Part shown: one piece after another, positions 54,230 to 63,992 of the stretch
How the letters are laid out: each line of letters starts with the position of its first letter
Numbering within the stretch: position 1 is the stretch's first letter
Assembly: GCA_963753955.1 (NCBI GenBank)
Contig: CAVWEM010000012.1
Location: forward strand, 232,475-296,474
Length of the DNA: 64,000 nt
Reading direction: 5' to 3'
Source of the DNA: Methylumidiphilus sp963753955
Lineage (GTDB): Bacteria > Pseudomonadota > Gammaproteobacteria > Methylococcales > Methylococcaceae
Made by a program: the position numbers and the translations under genes
The notes under the pieces: model-generated
Seen by the model: the letters and a program-made list of their open reading frames with translations, nothing else
What the model was told of the DNA's origin: nothing
The model's database searches: none

Positions 54230-55729
54230 GTGCCGAACGCCTCCTCGCCCGAACTCGTCGCCGCCATCGACCTTGGCTCCAACAGCTTCCACATGATCGT
54301 CGCCAGCCTGCGCCAAGGTGAATGGGTGGTCGTCGACCGCCTGCGGGAAATGGTGCGCCTGGCCGCCGGGCTCACCCCGGCCAAGTACCTGACCGAAGAG
54401 GCCCAGCGCAAGGCGCTGGACTGCCTGCAACGCTTCGGCCAGCGGCTGAGGGACATGCCGCCCGGGAGCGTCCGCGCCGTCGGCACCAACACCTTGCGCG
54501 TCGCCCGCAACGCCGAGGAATTCCTGGCCAAAGCCGAACTGGCGCTAGGCCATCCTATCGACATCATCGCCGGCATCGAGGAAGCGCGGCTGATCTACCA
54601 GGGCGTGGCCAATACCCTGCCCAGCGACGGGAAGCGAAGGCTGGTGATGGACATTGGCGGCGGCAGCACTGAGTACATTATTGGCGTGGACAAGACGCCT
54701 TTGCAAAAGGAAAGCCTGCGCATGGGCTGTGTGTCGATGAGCCTCGCCCATTTCCATGACGGCAAGATCACACCCAAACGTTTCAAACGCGCCGTCATCG
54801 CCGCGCAAAGGGAATTGGAGCCATTCGAGAAGACTTTCCGCGCCGGTGCTTGGGAGCAGGCGGTGGGTGCGTCCGGGACCATGCGCACGGTGGAGAAACT
54901 GCTGGTCGGCAACGGCTGGAGCAAGGAAGGCATCACGCCGGAAGGCTTGAACCATCTGGTGGAATCATTTTTAGCCGCAGGCCATTGCGACAAGTTGCAA
55001 CTCCCCGATCTGGCCGCAGAACGCAAACCAATCCTGCCGGGCGGCGTCGCCATCATCTGCGCCAGCTTCCGTAGCCTGCAAATCCAACGCATGAAAGTGG
55101 CAGACGGTGCCTTGCGCGAAGGGCTGTTGCAAGACTTGCTGGGCCGCATCAACCATGAGGACATCCGCGACCGCAGTGTCGCCGCCCTGGCCACCCGCTT
55201 CCATGTTGATGTGGAACACGCGCTGCGCGTCCGCAAGACGCTGGCGGATTTGGCCCCTCAGATCTTGCCCTTGGGCGGAGTGGAGCGGGAAACCGCCGGG
55301 CAATGGCTGGATTGGGCCGCGGCCCTGCACGAGATTGGCCTCGACATCGCCCACAGCGATTACCACAAGCACGGGGCTTACGTCATCGAAAACGGCGACC
55401 TCCCCGGCTTTTCCCGCCAAGACCAAAAATTGCTGGCGACCCTGGTGCGCTTCCACCGCCGCAAGTTGTCGATTAAGAACTTCAAGGAATTGGTCAAACC
55501 GTGGGACATGGCCGCTTTTCCGCTGGCCCTGTTGCTGCGCCTGGGGGTGCTGCTCCACCGCAGCCGCCAACCCAACGGCATCCCCTCCATCGCCTTGGCA
55601 TTGGCCGACACGCGGGTGATCCTGCGCTTTCCCAAAGACTGGCTCAACGAGCATCCCCTCACCGCCGCAGACTTGGAACAGGAAGCCGAATATCTGTTGG
55701 CGGTGGGGATGGTGTTGGATTATGCGTGA
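54230..55729 (+). CDS. ppx: Exopolyphosphatase / guanosine pentaphosphatase family
   Basis: 499 residues from GTG at 54230, with agcagga as the ribosome site; an ATG 66 bases upstream gives a non-family N-terminus. The ASKHA fold shows VAAIDLGSNSFHMIV, AVGTNTLRVARN, the catalytic Glu in IAGIEEARLIYQG and DIGGGSTEYIIG. The C-terminal half has the HD-like domain (LHEIGLDIAHSDYHKHGAYVIEN; LATLVRFHRR). Hydrolyses polyphosphate or pppGpp; Ppx and GppA cannot be separated by eye. Confidence 0.92.
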   Translation: MPNASSPELVAAIDLGSNSFHMIVASLRQGEWVVVDRLREMVRLAAGLTPAKYLTEEAQRKALDCLQRFGQRLRDMPPGSVRAVGTNTLRVARNAEEFLAKAELALGHPIDIIAGIEEARLIYQGVANTLPSDGKRRLVMDIGGGSTEYIIGVDKTPLQKESLRMGCVSMSLAHFHDGKITPKRFKRAVIAAQRELEPFEKTFRAGAWEQAVGASGTMRTVEKLLVGNGWSKEGITPEGLNHLVESFLAAGHCDKLQLPDLAAERKPILPGGVAIICASFRSLQIQRMKVADGALREGLLQDLLGRINHEDIRDRSVAALATRFHVDVEHALRVRKTLADLAPQILPLGGVERETAGQWLDWAAALHEIGLDIAHSDYHKHGAYVIENGDLPGFSRQDQKLLATLVRFHRRKLSIKNFKELVKPWDMAAFPLALLLRLGVLLHRSRQPNGIPSIALALADTRVILRFPKDWLNEHPLTAADLEQEAEYLLAVGMVLDYA

Positions 55730-55741
55730 TGGTGAAGAACC

Positions 55742-56284
55742 ATGAATAATCCCGATATGAAAAAACTTCGCTTTGCGTTGCCGCTGGCACTATTGGCCCT
55801 AGCCGCCTGCACCCCCGCGCCACCCCGCCAGCCGGAAATCGCTGTCGCGCCGACGGTCAAACAGACACCCCCGATAAAAGACCACCAAGACGCCTCGCCC
55901 GCAGTGCCTCCCGCCGCCGAAAACACCGGACGGGCGTCCAGGCGAGTAACCCCGCCCTCCCCTGCCCCATCCCCCGCCGTGTTGGCCTTGCTGCAAGAAG
56001 CCGAGGCCGACTCCGCCAACGGCAGCTTGGACAACGCCGCCGCCGCCTTGGAGCGGGCCATCCGCATCCAACCGCGCAACGCCCAGCTTTGGCAGAAATT
56101 GGCCGAAGTACGCCTGAAGCAACATCAGCCGGGATTGGCGGAAGATTTGGCGAAGAAATCCAACGTCCTAGCCAAAAACAATAAAGCCATGATCAGCAAA
56201 AACTGGGGCCTCATTGCCGAGGCCCGCCGCAAAAAGGGCGACATGGAAGGCGCGGCGGAAGCGGATGCCAAGGCCGGGCGCTGA
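55742..56284 (+). CDS. Outer-membrane-type lipoprotein with TPR region
   Basis: 180 residues. A lipoprotein signal (KKLRFALPLALLALAAC, lipobox LAAC with the modified Cys near residue 22), a Pro-rich low-complexity stretch, then tetratricopeptide-like helices (DNAAAALERAIRIQPRNAQLWQKLAEVRLKQHQPGLAEDLAKKSN). A later ATG at 55757 is an alternative start nearer the signal. It lies between ppx and the helicase gene, overlapping the latter by one base. Probably an envelope protein-protein interaction factor; no specific function is known. Confidence 0.83.
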   Translation: MNNPDMKKLRFALPLALLALAACTPAPPRQPEIAVAPTVKQTPPIKDHQDASPAVPPAAENTGRASRRVTPPSPAPSPAVLALLQEAEADSANGSLDNAAAALERAIRIQPRNAQLWQKLAEVRLKQHQPGLAEDLAKKSNVLAKNNKAMISKNWGLIAEARRKKGDMEGAAEADAKAGR

Positions 56285-58221
56285 TGTACAACCTGGAAAA
56301 CGTTTTCGGCGCAGGAGGCTTGCTGGAGAAATGCCTGCCGGGATTCCGGCCCCGACCCGCGCAACTGGAAATGGCCCGTGCGGTGCAAAAAGCCATCGCC
56401 AACAAATCCAGCCTGATCGCCGAGGCCGGCACCGGCACCGGCAAGACGTTCGCCTACCTGGTCCCCGCCATCGTTTCGGGGAAACGGGTGATCATTTCCA
56501 CCGGCACCAAGAACCTGCAAGACCAACTCTTCAATAAAGATTTGCCGGTAGTGCGCGATGCGCTGGCCGTGCCTTTCCAAGCCGCCCTGCTCAAAGGCCG
56601 GGCCAACTACCTCTGCCTGTACCGGCTGCAAAACACCTTGGTCGTCCGCGCCGGCCATGGCAAGCAAGACATCACATCCATCGAAAGCATCAAGCGTTGG
56701 GCCAAGCACACCGGCGTCGGCGACATCGCCGAGGTGGCGGACGTGTCCGAATCTTCGCCGATCTGGCCGCAAGTCACTTCCACCGTGGACAACTGCCTGG
56801 GCCAAGAATGCCCGAATTACAACGAATGTTTCCTGGTCAAGGCCCGGCGTGAGGCGCAAGAGGCCGAGGTGCTGGTCATCAACCACCATCTGCTGTGGGC
56901 GGACTGGGCCTTGAAAGCCGACGGCTTCGGCGAACTGCTGCCCGCTGCCGATGCCATCGTCGTGGACGAAGCCCACCAGTTCGCCGAAACCGCCGCGCAA
57001 TTTTTGGGGCTGTCCATCGGTGCCAGACAACTGAACGAACTGGCCAACGATATCGTCGTCGAGCAATTGAAAGACGCCCGCGACCAGCCCGATCTGGCGA
57101 CCGAAGCGGAACGGCTGGAAAACGCCGTGGCCGACTTGCGGCTGGCGCTGGGCCTGGGTGAGCGCCGCGAAGCCTGGAGCGCGGTGGAGAACAACGAGGA
57201 AGTCATCACGGAAATAGACCGGATGCGCGGCCAGTTGACTATATTGGCTGACTTGCTAAAACCGGCCAGTGTGCGCGGCAAAGGCTTGGAATCTTGCTGG
57301 AAGCGCTCGCTGGAATTGTCCCAGCAGTTGGATGATTTTCTCGGCACCGCGCAAAGCGACTCGGTTCGCTGGTTCGAGACTTACAAACGCAGTTTCACCT
57401 TAAGCCGCACCCCGCTGGAAATCGCCGGCGAGTTCGCCAAATTCCACCAAGGCAGCGGCGCAGCCTGGATCTTCACCTCCGCCACCCTCAGCGTCGCCCA
57501 TGGCTTCGAGCATTTCTCCGCCTCGCTGGGTCTGGGCGGCGCGACGGCCCACTCCTGGGAAAGCCCTTTCGACTACCGCAACCAAAGCCTGTTGTATGTG
57601 CCGCAGGATCTGCCCGAACCCTCCGACCGGGGCTACACCGAGGCGGTGGTCAAAGCCGCCGTGCCAGTGCTGCAAGCCAGCCGAGGGCGGACGTTCATGC
57701 TGTTCACCAGCCATCAAGCCCTGCAAACCGCCGCCACGCTCCTGCCAAACCACATCGATTTCCCGCTGTTCATCCAAGGCAGCCAGCCGAAAGCCGCCTT
57801 GCTGGAAGCCTTCGTGCAAGCCGGAAACGGCGTGTTGCTAGGCACCGCCAGCTTCTGGGAAGGCGTGGACGTGCGCGGCGAAGCGCTGTCCTGCGTCATC
57901 ATCGACAAACTCCCCTTCGCCTCGCCCGGCGACCCGGTGTTGAGCGCCCGCATGGAAGCGTTGAAACGCCAAGGTAAAAGTCCCTTTGGCGCTTACCAAC
58001 TCCCTGCCGCCGTGATTGCCCTGCGCCAAGGCTCAGGCCGATTGATCCGCTCCCATGATGACCGGGGTGTGTTAATGCTCTGCGACCCGCGTTTATTGAG
58101 CAAACCATATGGCAAAGCGTTTTTGAACAGTTTGCCGCCGATGAAGCGGACTAGGCTTTTGCATCGGGTGGAGGAGTTTTTTCAAGCGGAATCACAAGAG
58201 GGATATACTCTTAATGATTAA
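56284..58221 (+). CDS. yoaA: DinG/YoaA-type ATP-dependent DNA helicase
   Basis: 645 residues. XPD-like superfamily 2 helicase: Walker A AEAGTGTGKTFAYLVP (about 41-56), DEAH box VVDEAHQFAETAA, and an Fe-S cluster segment between them (ANYLCLYRL; VDNCLGQECPNYNECFLVKAR) with four cysteines. Late motifs: FTSATLS, QGSGRLIRSHDDRGVLMLCDPR. Its length and cluster fit YoaA, which works in DNA damage tolerance with HolC. It overlaps the lipoprotein gene by one base. The last codons are AT-rich, close to the next module. Confidence 0.92.
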   Translation: MYNLENVFGAGGLLEKCLPGFRPRPAQLEMARAVQKAIANKSSLIAEAGTGTGKTFAYLVPAIVSGKRVIISTGTKNLQDQLFNKDLPVVRDALAVPFQAALLKGRANYLCLYRLQNTLVVRAGHGKQDITSIESIKRWAKHTGVGDIAEVADVSESSPIWPQVTSTVDNCLGQECPNYNECFLVKARREAQEAEVLVINHHLLWADWALKADGFGELLPAADAIVVDEAHQFAETAAQFLGLSIGARQLNELANDIVVEQLKDARDQPDLATEAERLENAVADLRLALGLGERREAWSAVENNEEVITEIDRMRGQLTILADLLKPASVRGKGLESCWKRSLELSQQLDDFLGTAQSDSVRWFETYKRSFTLSRTPLEIAGEFAKFHQGSGAAWIFTSATLSVAHGFEHFSASLGLGGATAHSWESPFDYRNQSLLYVPQDLPEPSDRGYTEAVVKAAVPVLQASRGRTFMLFTSHQALQTAATLLPNHIDFPLFIQGSQPKAALLEAFVQAGNGVLLGTASFWEGVDVRGEALSCVIIDKLPFASPGDPVLSARMEALKRQGKSPFGAYQLPAAVIALRQGSGRLIRSHDDRGVLMLCDPRLLSKPYGKAFLNSLPPMKRTRLLHRVEEFFQAESQEGYTLND

Positions 58222-58274
58222 ATTCATAAACTATTGCCTACCTATTCTAATAAACTGGCTAGGGAGCAACACAA

Positions 58275-59459
58275 GTGCTTTCCACTGAAGAAGTTTTAGC
58301 TTTGCTTGACGACTTGGAATCGGATCGCATCGAAAGAACGATTTCAACCAACAAAACGGACAAGTTTGGCGAAGCAGTGTGCGCTTTCGCCAACGATTTG
58401 CCAAACCATCGCGAACCAGGCTATCTGATATTGGGTGCAAAGAACAATGGTAGCCGCAACAGACTCCAGGTATCCGACCAGCTGCTGCTAAATTTGGGAG
58501 CACTGAGATCGGATGGCAACATTCAGCCTTTACCTTCAATCACTGTATCGAAACATACCCTTTCCGATGGTGAAGTCGCCGTAGTGCAGGTGATGCCTTC
58601 GAATCTGCCACCGGTAAGGTATAAAGGCCAAGTATGGATTCGTGTCGGCCCACGCAAGGCTATCGCTAATGAGCAGGAAGAACGAATTCTATTTGAGAGA
58701 CGCACCGTCCATGCGCGGAGTTTTGATGCACGACCTTGCCAGGAAAGCGTACTTTCGGATCTTGCCCTTGGGCAATTTGAGGCTTATCGGCGGGAAGCGT
58801 TAGCCCCGGAAATCATTGAAGCAAATCATCGCAATATCGAACAGCAATTGGCTTCGTTGAGGTTTTTCGATTCGTCAAAAGTTTGTCCAAGCTTCGCCGG
58901 GCTTCTGCTATTTGGAAAAAATCCTCGATTTTTCCTCCCTGGTGCTTATGTTCAATATCTAAAACTGCCCGGCAATCAATTAACCGATATTCCTGAAGAT
59001 CAAGCAGAAATATCAGGTGATCTTCTGTCCGTGTTGCGTGAATTAGACACTAGGCTAAAATCGAATATCCGCACAAGCTTGCATCAAATATCAGCATTGC
59101 GGGAAAAGATGTTGCCTGACTACCCAGAACAAGCAGTCAGGGAATTGCTGATGAACGCGCTCATGCATCGAAATTACGATTCCAATTCGCCTGTTCGCTT
59201 TTACTGGTTTGCCGATCACATAGAAATCCAAAGTCCGGGTGGACTTTACGGTGAAGCTACGCCGGAAAACTTTCCGAACCATAACAGTTATCGTAATCCG
59301 GTGATTGCCGAAGCGATGAAAACTCTTGGGTATGTAAATCGTTACGGTTACGGAGTACAGCGCGCTCAATCTCTGCTGGCGCAAAACGGCAACCTCCCTG
59401 CCCGCTTCGAATTTGACCCGCATAGCGTATTGGTGATTATTCCTAGGAGAATCGATTGA
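58275..59459 (+). CDS. AlbA_2 (Schlafen-like) domain protein with GHKL-type C-terminus
   Basis: 394 residues from GTG. The N-terminal AlbA_2/SLFN-like domain (EVLALLDDLESDRIERTISTNKTDKFGEAVCAFANDLPNHREPGYLILGAKNNG, then VWIRVGPRKAIANEQEERILFERR) is a nucleic-acid-binding fold. The C-terminal HATPase_c_4/RecG-like part is ...PEQAVRELLMNALMHRNYDSNSPVRFYWFADHIEIQSPGGLYG. Such proteins act as ATP-dependent regulators or defence components. It is AT-richer than its neighbours and sits with parA between two housekeeping genes, so it is probably imported. It overlaps parA by four bases. Confidence 0.82.
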   Translation: MLSTEEVLALLDDLESDRIERTISTNKTDKFGEAVCAFANDLPNHREPGYLILGAKNNGSRNRLQVSDQLLLNLGALRSDGNIQPLPSITVSKHTLSDGEVAVVQVMPSNLPPVRYKGQVWIRVGPRKAIANEQEERILFERRTVHARSFDARPCQESVLSDLALGQFEAYRREALAPEIIEANHRNIEQQLASLRFFDSSKVCPSFAGLLLFGKNPRFFLPGAYVQYLKLPGNQLTDIPEDQAEISGDLLSVLRELDTRLKSNIRTSLHQISALREKMLPDYPEQAVRELLMNALMHRNYDSNSPVRFYWFADHIEIQSPGGLYGEATPENFPNHNSYRNPVIAEAMKTLGYVNRYGYGVQRAQSLLAQNGNLPARFEFDPHSVLVIIPRRID

Positions 59460-60448
59460 AAACCATCGCATTTTTCAACAATAAAGGAGGGGTCGGTAAA
59501 ACTTCGTTGGTTTACCATCTCGCTTGGATGTATTCTGATTTAGGTTTCCCTGTCGTGGCAATCGATTTGGATCCCCAGGCAAATCTGACATCCATGTTCC
59601 TAGATGAAGAGCGCTTAGAGGAACTTTGGCCTGATGGCAAACATCCTTTCACACTCTATGGTTCAATTGAGCCGATCCTCAGAGGAGTTGGCGACATAAA
59701 CATCCCCCACGTCGAAAAAATAAGCAACAACCTTGGTCTTGTCGTGGGTGATTTAGGACTTTCGCGATTTGAGGATAAACTCTCCGATGCTTGGCCGCGC
59801 TGCCATAACCGAGATGAGTCTGCTTTCAGAGTAATGACAGCTTTTCACCGGCTTATTGAGAAAGCAGCTGAATTACAAAATGCAGAATTGGCACTAATTG
59901 ACGTAGGTCCTAACTTAGGCGCTATTAACCGTGCGGCCATTATCGCTTCCGAGCATATTATCTTGCCGCTTGCACCTGATCTTTTTTCCCTCCAAGGACT
60001 AAAAAATCTTGGGCCAACCTTGCGCGAATGGAGGGAATCATGGACGGAATTACTTGGCAAAGCACCCAAACATGTCGAACTATCCTTACCGAAAGGGAAA
60101 ATGACACCTTCAGGCTATGTCATTATGCAGCACAGTATGCGCGATAGCCGTCCAGTTAAAGCCTATCAACGATGGATGGATCGAATTCCATCGGTTTACC
60201 GAGAAGCCGTACTGGATGAGAAAACTTCAATATTACCCAAAGCAGCAGCTGACCCCTGCTGCCTATCAACCCTGAAACACTATCGAAGCCTCATGCCAAT
60301 GGCTATGGAAGCAAGAAAACCCATGTTTTCACTTAAACCTTCAGAAGGTGCGATAGGTGCCCATGTTGAGGCTGTGAAAAGCTGCTATAAAGATTTTGCA
60401 TCCCTCGCTCATAAGATAGCCGAGGAATGTGGAATATGGTCGTTTTGA
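59456..60448 (+). CDS. ParA/MinD-type AAA ATPase of the AlbA_2-ParA module
   Basis: 330 residues from TTG at 59456, overlapping the upstream stop. Deviant Walker A NNKGGVGKTS (residues 8-17), switch regions AIDLDPQANLTSMFLDEERLEELWPDG and LALIDVGPNLGAINRAAIIAS with the Walker B Asp, then LAPDLFSLQGLKNLGPTLREWR. The C-terminal extension (RPVKAYQRWMDRIPSVYREAVLDE, LKHYRSLMPMAMEARKPMFSL) is long and is not found in plasmid ParA. No parB or centromere-like repeat is adjacent. It is probably the ATPase of a two-gene module with the upstream gene, likely in a stress or defence role rather than partition. It ends 66 bp before tsaB. Confidence 0.85.
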   Translation: MKTIAFFNNKGGVGKTSLVYHLAWMYSDLGFPVVAIDLDPQANLTSMFLDEERLEELWPDGKHPFTLYGSIEPILRGVGDINIPHVEKISNNLGLVVGDLGLSRFEDKLSDAWPRCHNRDESAFRVMTAFHRLIEKAAELQNAELALIDVGPNLGAINRAAIIASEHIILPLAPDLFSLQGLKNLGPTLREWRESWTELLGKAPKHVELSLPKGKMTPSGYVIMQHSMRDSRPVKAYQRWMDRIPSVYREAVLDEKTSILPKAAADPCCLSTLKHYRSLMPMAMEARKPMFSLKPSEGAIGAHVEAVKSCYKDFASLAHKIAEECGIWSF

Positions 60449-60514
60449 ACTTCTTCAGGCGCTGAATGAAATATCAATCAGGTTTATTTTTGTTGATACT
60501 CTAATGTTCAAACA

Positions 60515-61204
60515 ATGAAAGTCCTAGCCCTAGAAACCTCCACCGAAGCCTGTTCCGCCGCGCTCTATCTCGACGGCGAAACGACAGAGCGTTATCAACT
60601 CGCTCCGCAGCAGCACAACAAGCTGATCCTGCCGATGATCGAATCCCTGCTGGCCGAGGCCGGTTTGAGCCTCAGGCAGATGGATGTCCTGGCCTTCGGG
60701 CGCGGCCCCGGCTCGTTCACCGGGGTGCGCATCGCCGCCGGGGTCGTGCAGGGTCTGGCCTTCGGGGCGGATTTGGCCGTAGCGCCGGTCCCCACCCTGG
60801 CGGCGATGGCGCAGGAGTCCTTCGCCGAGACGCCGGACGGCTTCGCCTTTCCTTGCATCGACGCCCGCATGGGCGAGGTGTATTGGGGCGTTTACCGGCG
60901 CGGGGCGGAAGGCCTTGCCGAACCCATCGGCGAGGAAGCCGTGGCCGAAGCGGGGACGGTGGTTTTTCCCGAATTGGCTGCCGGCCATGGCATAGGCAGC
61001 GGATGGGCGACTTATGAAGGCGTGTTGCGCGGGCGGCTAGGCGTTCGGGTGACAGGAATTTTGCCGGGCAGGTTCCCCCGTGCCGCTTTCATCGCCCAAT
61101 TAAGCGCGGAGATTTTCCGGCGTGGCGGTTGCGTGGCTGCAGAAAATGCCCAGCCGGTTTATCTGCGCGACAAGGTGGCGAAAAAGAAAGGTGGGGGATA
61201 TTAG
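60515..61204 (+). CDS. tsaB: tRNA threonylcarbamoyladenosine biosynthesis protein TsaB
   Basis: 229 residues. MKVLALETSTEACSAALYLDG is the ASKHA start, ILPMIESLLAEAGLSLRQMDVLAFGRGPGSFTGVRIAAGVVQGLAFG the TsaB signature, and CIDARMGEVYWG the dimer strand. It lacks the metal site of TsaD, as the family does. Works with TsaD/TsaE to make t6A37. Stop is TAG. Its normal downstream neighbours (rimI) are not here; an IS remnant follows. Confidence 0.94.
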   Translation: MKVLALETSTEACSAALYLDGETTERYQLAPQQHNKLILPMIESLLAEAGLSLRQMDVLAFGRGPGSFTGVRIAAGVVQGLAFGADLAVAPVPTLAAMAQESFAETPDGFAFPCIDARMGEVYWGVYRRGAEGLAEPIGEEAVAEAGTVVFPELAAGHGIGSGWATYEGVLRGRLGVRVTGILPGRFPRAAFIAQLSAEIFRRGGCVAAENAQPVYLRDKVAKKKGGGY

Positions 61205-61225
61205 GCGCTTGCCTTGCACAAAGCC

Positions 61226-61248
61226 GGACGGGGCTTGTAGCCCCGTCC
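61226..61248. terminator. Hairpin after tsaB
   Basis: ggacggggc and gccccgtcc are perfectly paired around five bases, 22 bp after the tsaB stop. No T run follows, so factor-independent termination is uncertain; it may be another dispersed palindrome. Confidence 0.45.
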
Positions 61249-61390
61249 GTAACGTTTGAATCTCGGCCCGATTTTCGACAGCCTGCCAGACATCAAAAGT
61301 TGCGACAGGGTTTCAGCCACCTATGCGCCAACTTAAGTGGGAAGTCATTAGACATTATCAAAAACCTGTATAATACCAATATCTTAAAAC

Positions 61391-61833
61391 AACTGTCGGG
61401 TAAAAGTCATTGCCACACGCTGAAGAACAATCTAGTTGCCGGACTGGATGACCGTCAAATCCAAGGGTTAAGCGACACTTATGAAGGCAAGAAGCACGGT
61501 AAGAAAATCTGCGACGAGGAAGGCACCCGCTTGCCGGAAGGAAGCGATCTTTACCGAGATACGGGATTTCATGGCCATGAAACCGTGGGTGTGAACATTC
61601 ACCAACCGAAGAAGAAACCGCGTGGCGGAGAACTCAGCGCAGAGGAAAAAGAGGAGAATAAGTTGATCTCCAGGGTTCGCGTCATTGTGGAGCATGTAAT
61701 TGCGGGCATCAAGCGTTGCCGAATCGTGAAGGACGTGTTTCGCAATACCAAGGCCGACTACGACGACGAGGTCATAGAGCTGGCCTGTGCCCTGCATAAC
61801 TTCAGGAGCTATCACCGACGAACCGCCTATTGA
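61391..61833 (+). pseudogene. IS5-family (IS1031-like) transposase, C-terminal half only
   Basis: Reads LSGKSHCHTLKNNLVAGLDD, GLSDTYEGKKHGKKICDEEG, a DTGFHGHE catalytic segment, PKKKPRGGELSAEEKEENKLI and RVIVEHVIAGIKRCRIVKDVF ending LHNFRSYH. These match the second Asp and final Glu region of the IS5 DDE fold (Glu in VEHVIAG). The first half is gone and no start is present, so it is an inactive remnant. Terminal inverted repeats were not found. Confidence 0.87.
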
Positions 61834-62082
61834 CAAGCGGATATGTAAAACCATATACCGCGCACATGGTGCGAGTTTTAATGACTGGCTAATAAATAAC
61901 CGATCTACCCTCTACCTGAGTATAAGCGATAGATCGGCGCATAACGATATAAACCGGTTTTACCAATGGCGTGGCAGCGCAATATTGATACGCATACATA
62001 AAGTGGTATAAATTGGTTTTTGATAATGTCTATTGAATTATTTGAATCTGCGCGGTTAGGCCGCATAGCGGCCGTCGAGAAT

Positions 62083-62251
62083 AGCCGGGGGTTTCAACCC
62101 TTCTGAATGTGGCGGAAGGAGGCGATCCGTCGCGGAGCGAAGGAGCGAAGGTTGAAAGACACCGCGGCCGATTGCATTGCCGGGCATTTCAACCGTCGCT
62201 ACGCGACGGAATCCGCATCTTGCCGCGTTCCGGGGGTTGAAACCCCCGGCT
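62083..62251. repeat. 18-bp perfect inverted repeats around a degraded segment
   Basis: agccgggggtttcaaccc (62083-62100) and gggttgaaacccccggct (62234-62251) are exact inverted repeats 133 bp apart. The enclosed sequence has more short palindromes (for example ccgcatagcggcc just outside). It is a non-coding repeat element within the 61834-62518 gap; the rest of that gap is AT-rich with no gene. Confidence 0.75.
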
Positions 62252-62380
62252 ACCGTCAGTCGCCGCTACGCGGCTTGGCCCCGACGGCAACGGCTCGACC
62301 CTATGAATTCAACGAATTACTGCTTAAGTTGGCGCGTACGGGTTTCAAACCCCGTCGCGCTTCCGGATAAAAGACAGCCT

Positions 62381-62418
62381 CCGCAAAGGACACCAAAATC
62401 CGCAAAGGACACCAAAAT
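62381..62418 (+). repeat. Two tandem 19-bp repeats
   Basis: ccgcaaaggacaccaaaat occurs twice head to tail (62381-62399 and 62400-62418). Confidence 0.95.
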
Positions 62419-62518
62419 AGGAATTACTGGCGGCGTTTGGGATTGCTGGCTAAGGCGGGCGGCAAGGGACAACATCGCTCCCAGCGATGTTATCTGCAGC
62501 CGCCGCGCTTGTTCCCGT

Positions 62519-63992
62519 GTAACTACCAACCCCCAAATGCCAGCCTGAGGGTATCGAAAGGATTAAGTCCGTTCAGTTTGCTAGTTTCCCAAACGGAACG
62601 GATGACGCAGAATGCCTCCGCACCGCCCATGGCGCGAAAGCCGCCGATCACTTTCAGCTTGACGCAAGACCTGAGCGCACCATGCGTTCGGCCAGGTTGT
62701 TGTCAAACGGGACGCACCAGTCGGTGAGGAACCGCAAAACCTGGTCCATTGTAGTCCCGCAGCCGGAGCAGCAGGTTGGTCGCGTCGTGCTGCTTGGCCG
62801 GGCCTTTTTTCCCGCCCGGCCCGGCGGGCGCACCGGCCAGGCGTCCAGGCCGATCTTGACCTGCTCGTCGTAGCGGGTCTGCAAACCGGCCAATTGCGCA
62901 GGCTCCAGGGCGGTCTTCCCGGCGGCCTTGGCGGCGGCCACCGCGTCCTTCGCGTCCAGCAGGACGCGGCGCAGTCCGACCGGCCACCAATGCCCCGTCA
63001 ACTCCTCGCAATAGTTCAACTCACGCAGGTGGTGGGCGTTGCACAGGGCATGCGAGCAATGCGTGTAAACCCGGTAGGGCTTCCAGTGGTCATGCACGGC
63101 GATGCCTTGGAACCCCGGCAGGATGCCTGCGGCGTCCATCGCCTCGCGCCCGCGCTTCGGATGCGCGGTGTAATGCACCGCCGTCCCGGTCGCCGCTGAA
63201 ATGGCGGCAAGTTCAGCGTGCCGTTGATCCGCATCCCGCTCTCGTCGAAATGGGCCGCCTCCGCAGCGGCGACCGCCTGCCGTCCGGCCTCATACCGGGG
63301 GGACAGCAACTGCCCGGCCTTGGCGATCCATTGCTGCGCCGACCAGTCGGAGGGTTGCATGCCAAACGGGTCCCCGACGGTCTCGCAGGCCTTTTCCAAC
63401 CCCACGAAGTGCCCCTGCGCCAAGCCTACCGCATAGGCCTTCAGGCGCGGGCCGTAGCTCGCGTTGGGCGTGACCGAAGCCGGGAACACGCCCGAGTGGA
63501 CGTGTCCGCAACCCGGGCAGTCGAGGTGCATCTGCCGGTATTCCGTGACCGTCGCCTTGGGCTTCGGGCATCTCGATTTGTTGCCGCCGTTCGCCCGCCC
63601 CCGCCTCCAGCCCTTCCAGGCAGGCGCCGCATTGCGCAGAACCCTTGCTGCGGGCGCAGTTCTTCGACACGGTCGGGGTTGTCCACCATCTCCGCGTCGA
63701 CCCCTTGTGCCCAGGTACGCCGCCCACCGGCCTTTCCCCCTTTTGCGCGGCTTCGCCGCCTCCTTTTTCAGCCCGTCCGAGGACGGCGGCTTGCTCGAAT
63801 TCCTGCTGGTCTTCTCGACCTTGCCTTCCAGCTCCTTCAGCCTACGACCGAACTCCTCCAACACGGTCAAACAGCGACACAATCAGCGCATCCTTCTCGG
63901 CATGGCTCATTCGGTCAAGGTCAGTTTGTGTCGGGCGCTTCAGTTCGGTCATGGGTGAAGCATAGCGGATTTTTGAGGGGGTTGGTAATTAC
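62519..63992 (-). mobile_element. IS66-family insertion sequence (ISBst12-like, tnpC only)
   Basis: Ends GTAACTACCAACCCCC (62519-62534) and, inverted, GTAATTACCAACCCCC (63992 back to 63977) differ by one base in 16, start with GTAA as IS66 ends do, and bound a single transposase gene. tnpA and tnpB are absent, as in the ISBst12 subgroup. The 8 bp outside each end do not match, so no target duplication is visible. Confidence 0.8.
62523..63952 (-). pseudogene. IS66-type transposase TnpC, frameshifted
   Basis: From ATG at 63952 the protein starts MTELKRPTQTDLDRMSHAEKDALIVSLFD, then changes frame and continues EEFGRRLKELEGKVEKTSRNSSKPPSSDGL. The middle has CPGCGHVHSGVFP (zinc-like), AVGLAQGHFVGLEKACETVGDPFG and the first catalytic Asp in HFDESGMRINGTL. 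Later frames give GIAVHDHWKPYRVYTHCSHALCNAHHLREL and DWCVPFDNNLAERMVR, then KVIGGFRAMGGAEAFCVIRS, ending LRLAFGGW at 62523. At least three frame changes are needed (near 63860, 63180 and 62660), and one or two more between 63640 and 63780. Inactive as read. Confidence 0.85.

Noticed and set aside
59456..60448. ParA as evidence of an integrated plasmid or a replication origin
   Set aside because: No parB, parS-like repeats, rep gene or iterons adjacent; the C-terminal extension differs from plasmid ParA.
61129..61390. Fusion of TsaB region and IS5 transposase
   Set aside because: The joint frame is chance read-through of the tsaB 3' end in another frame; only the later part matches a transposase.
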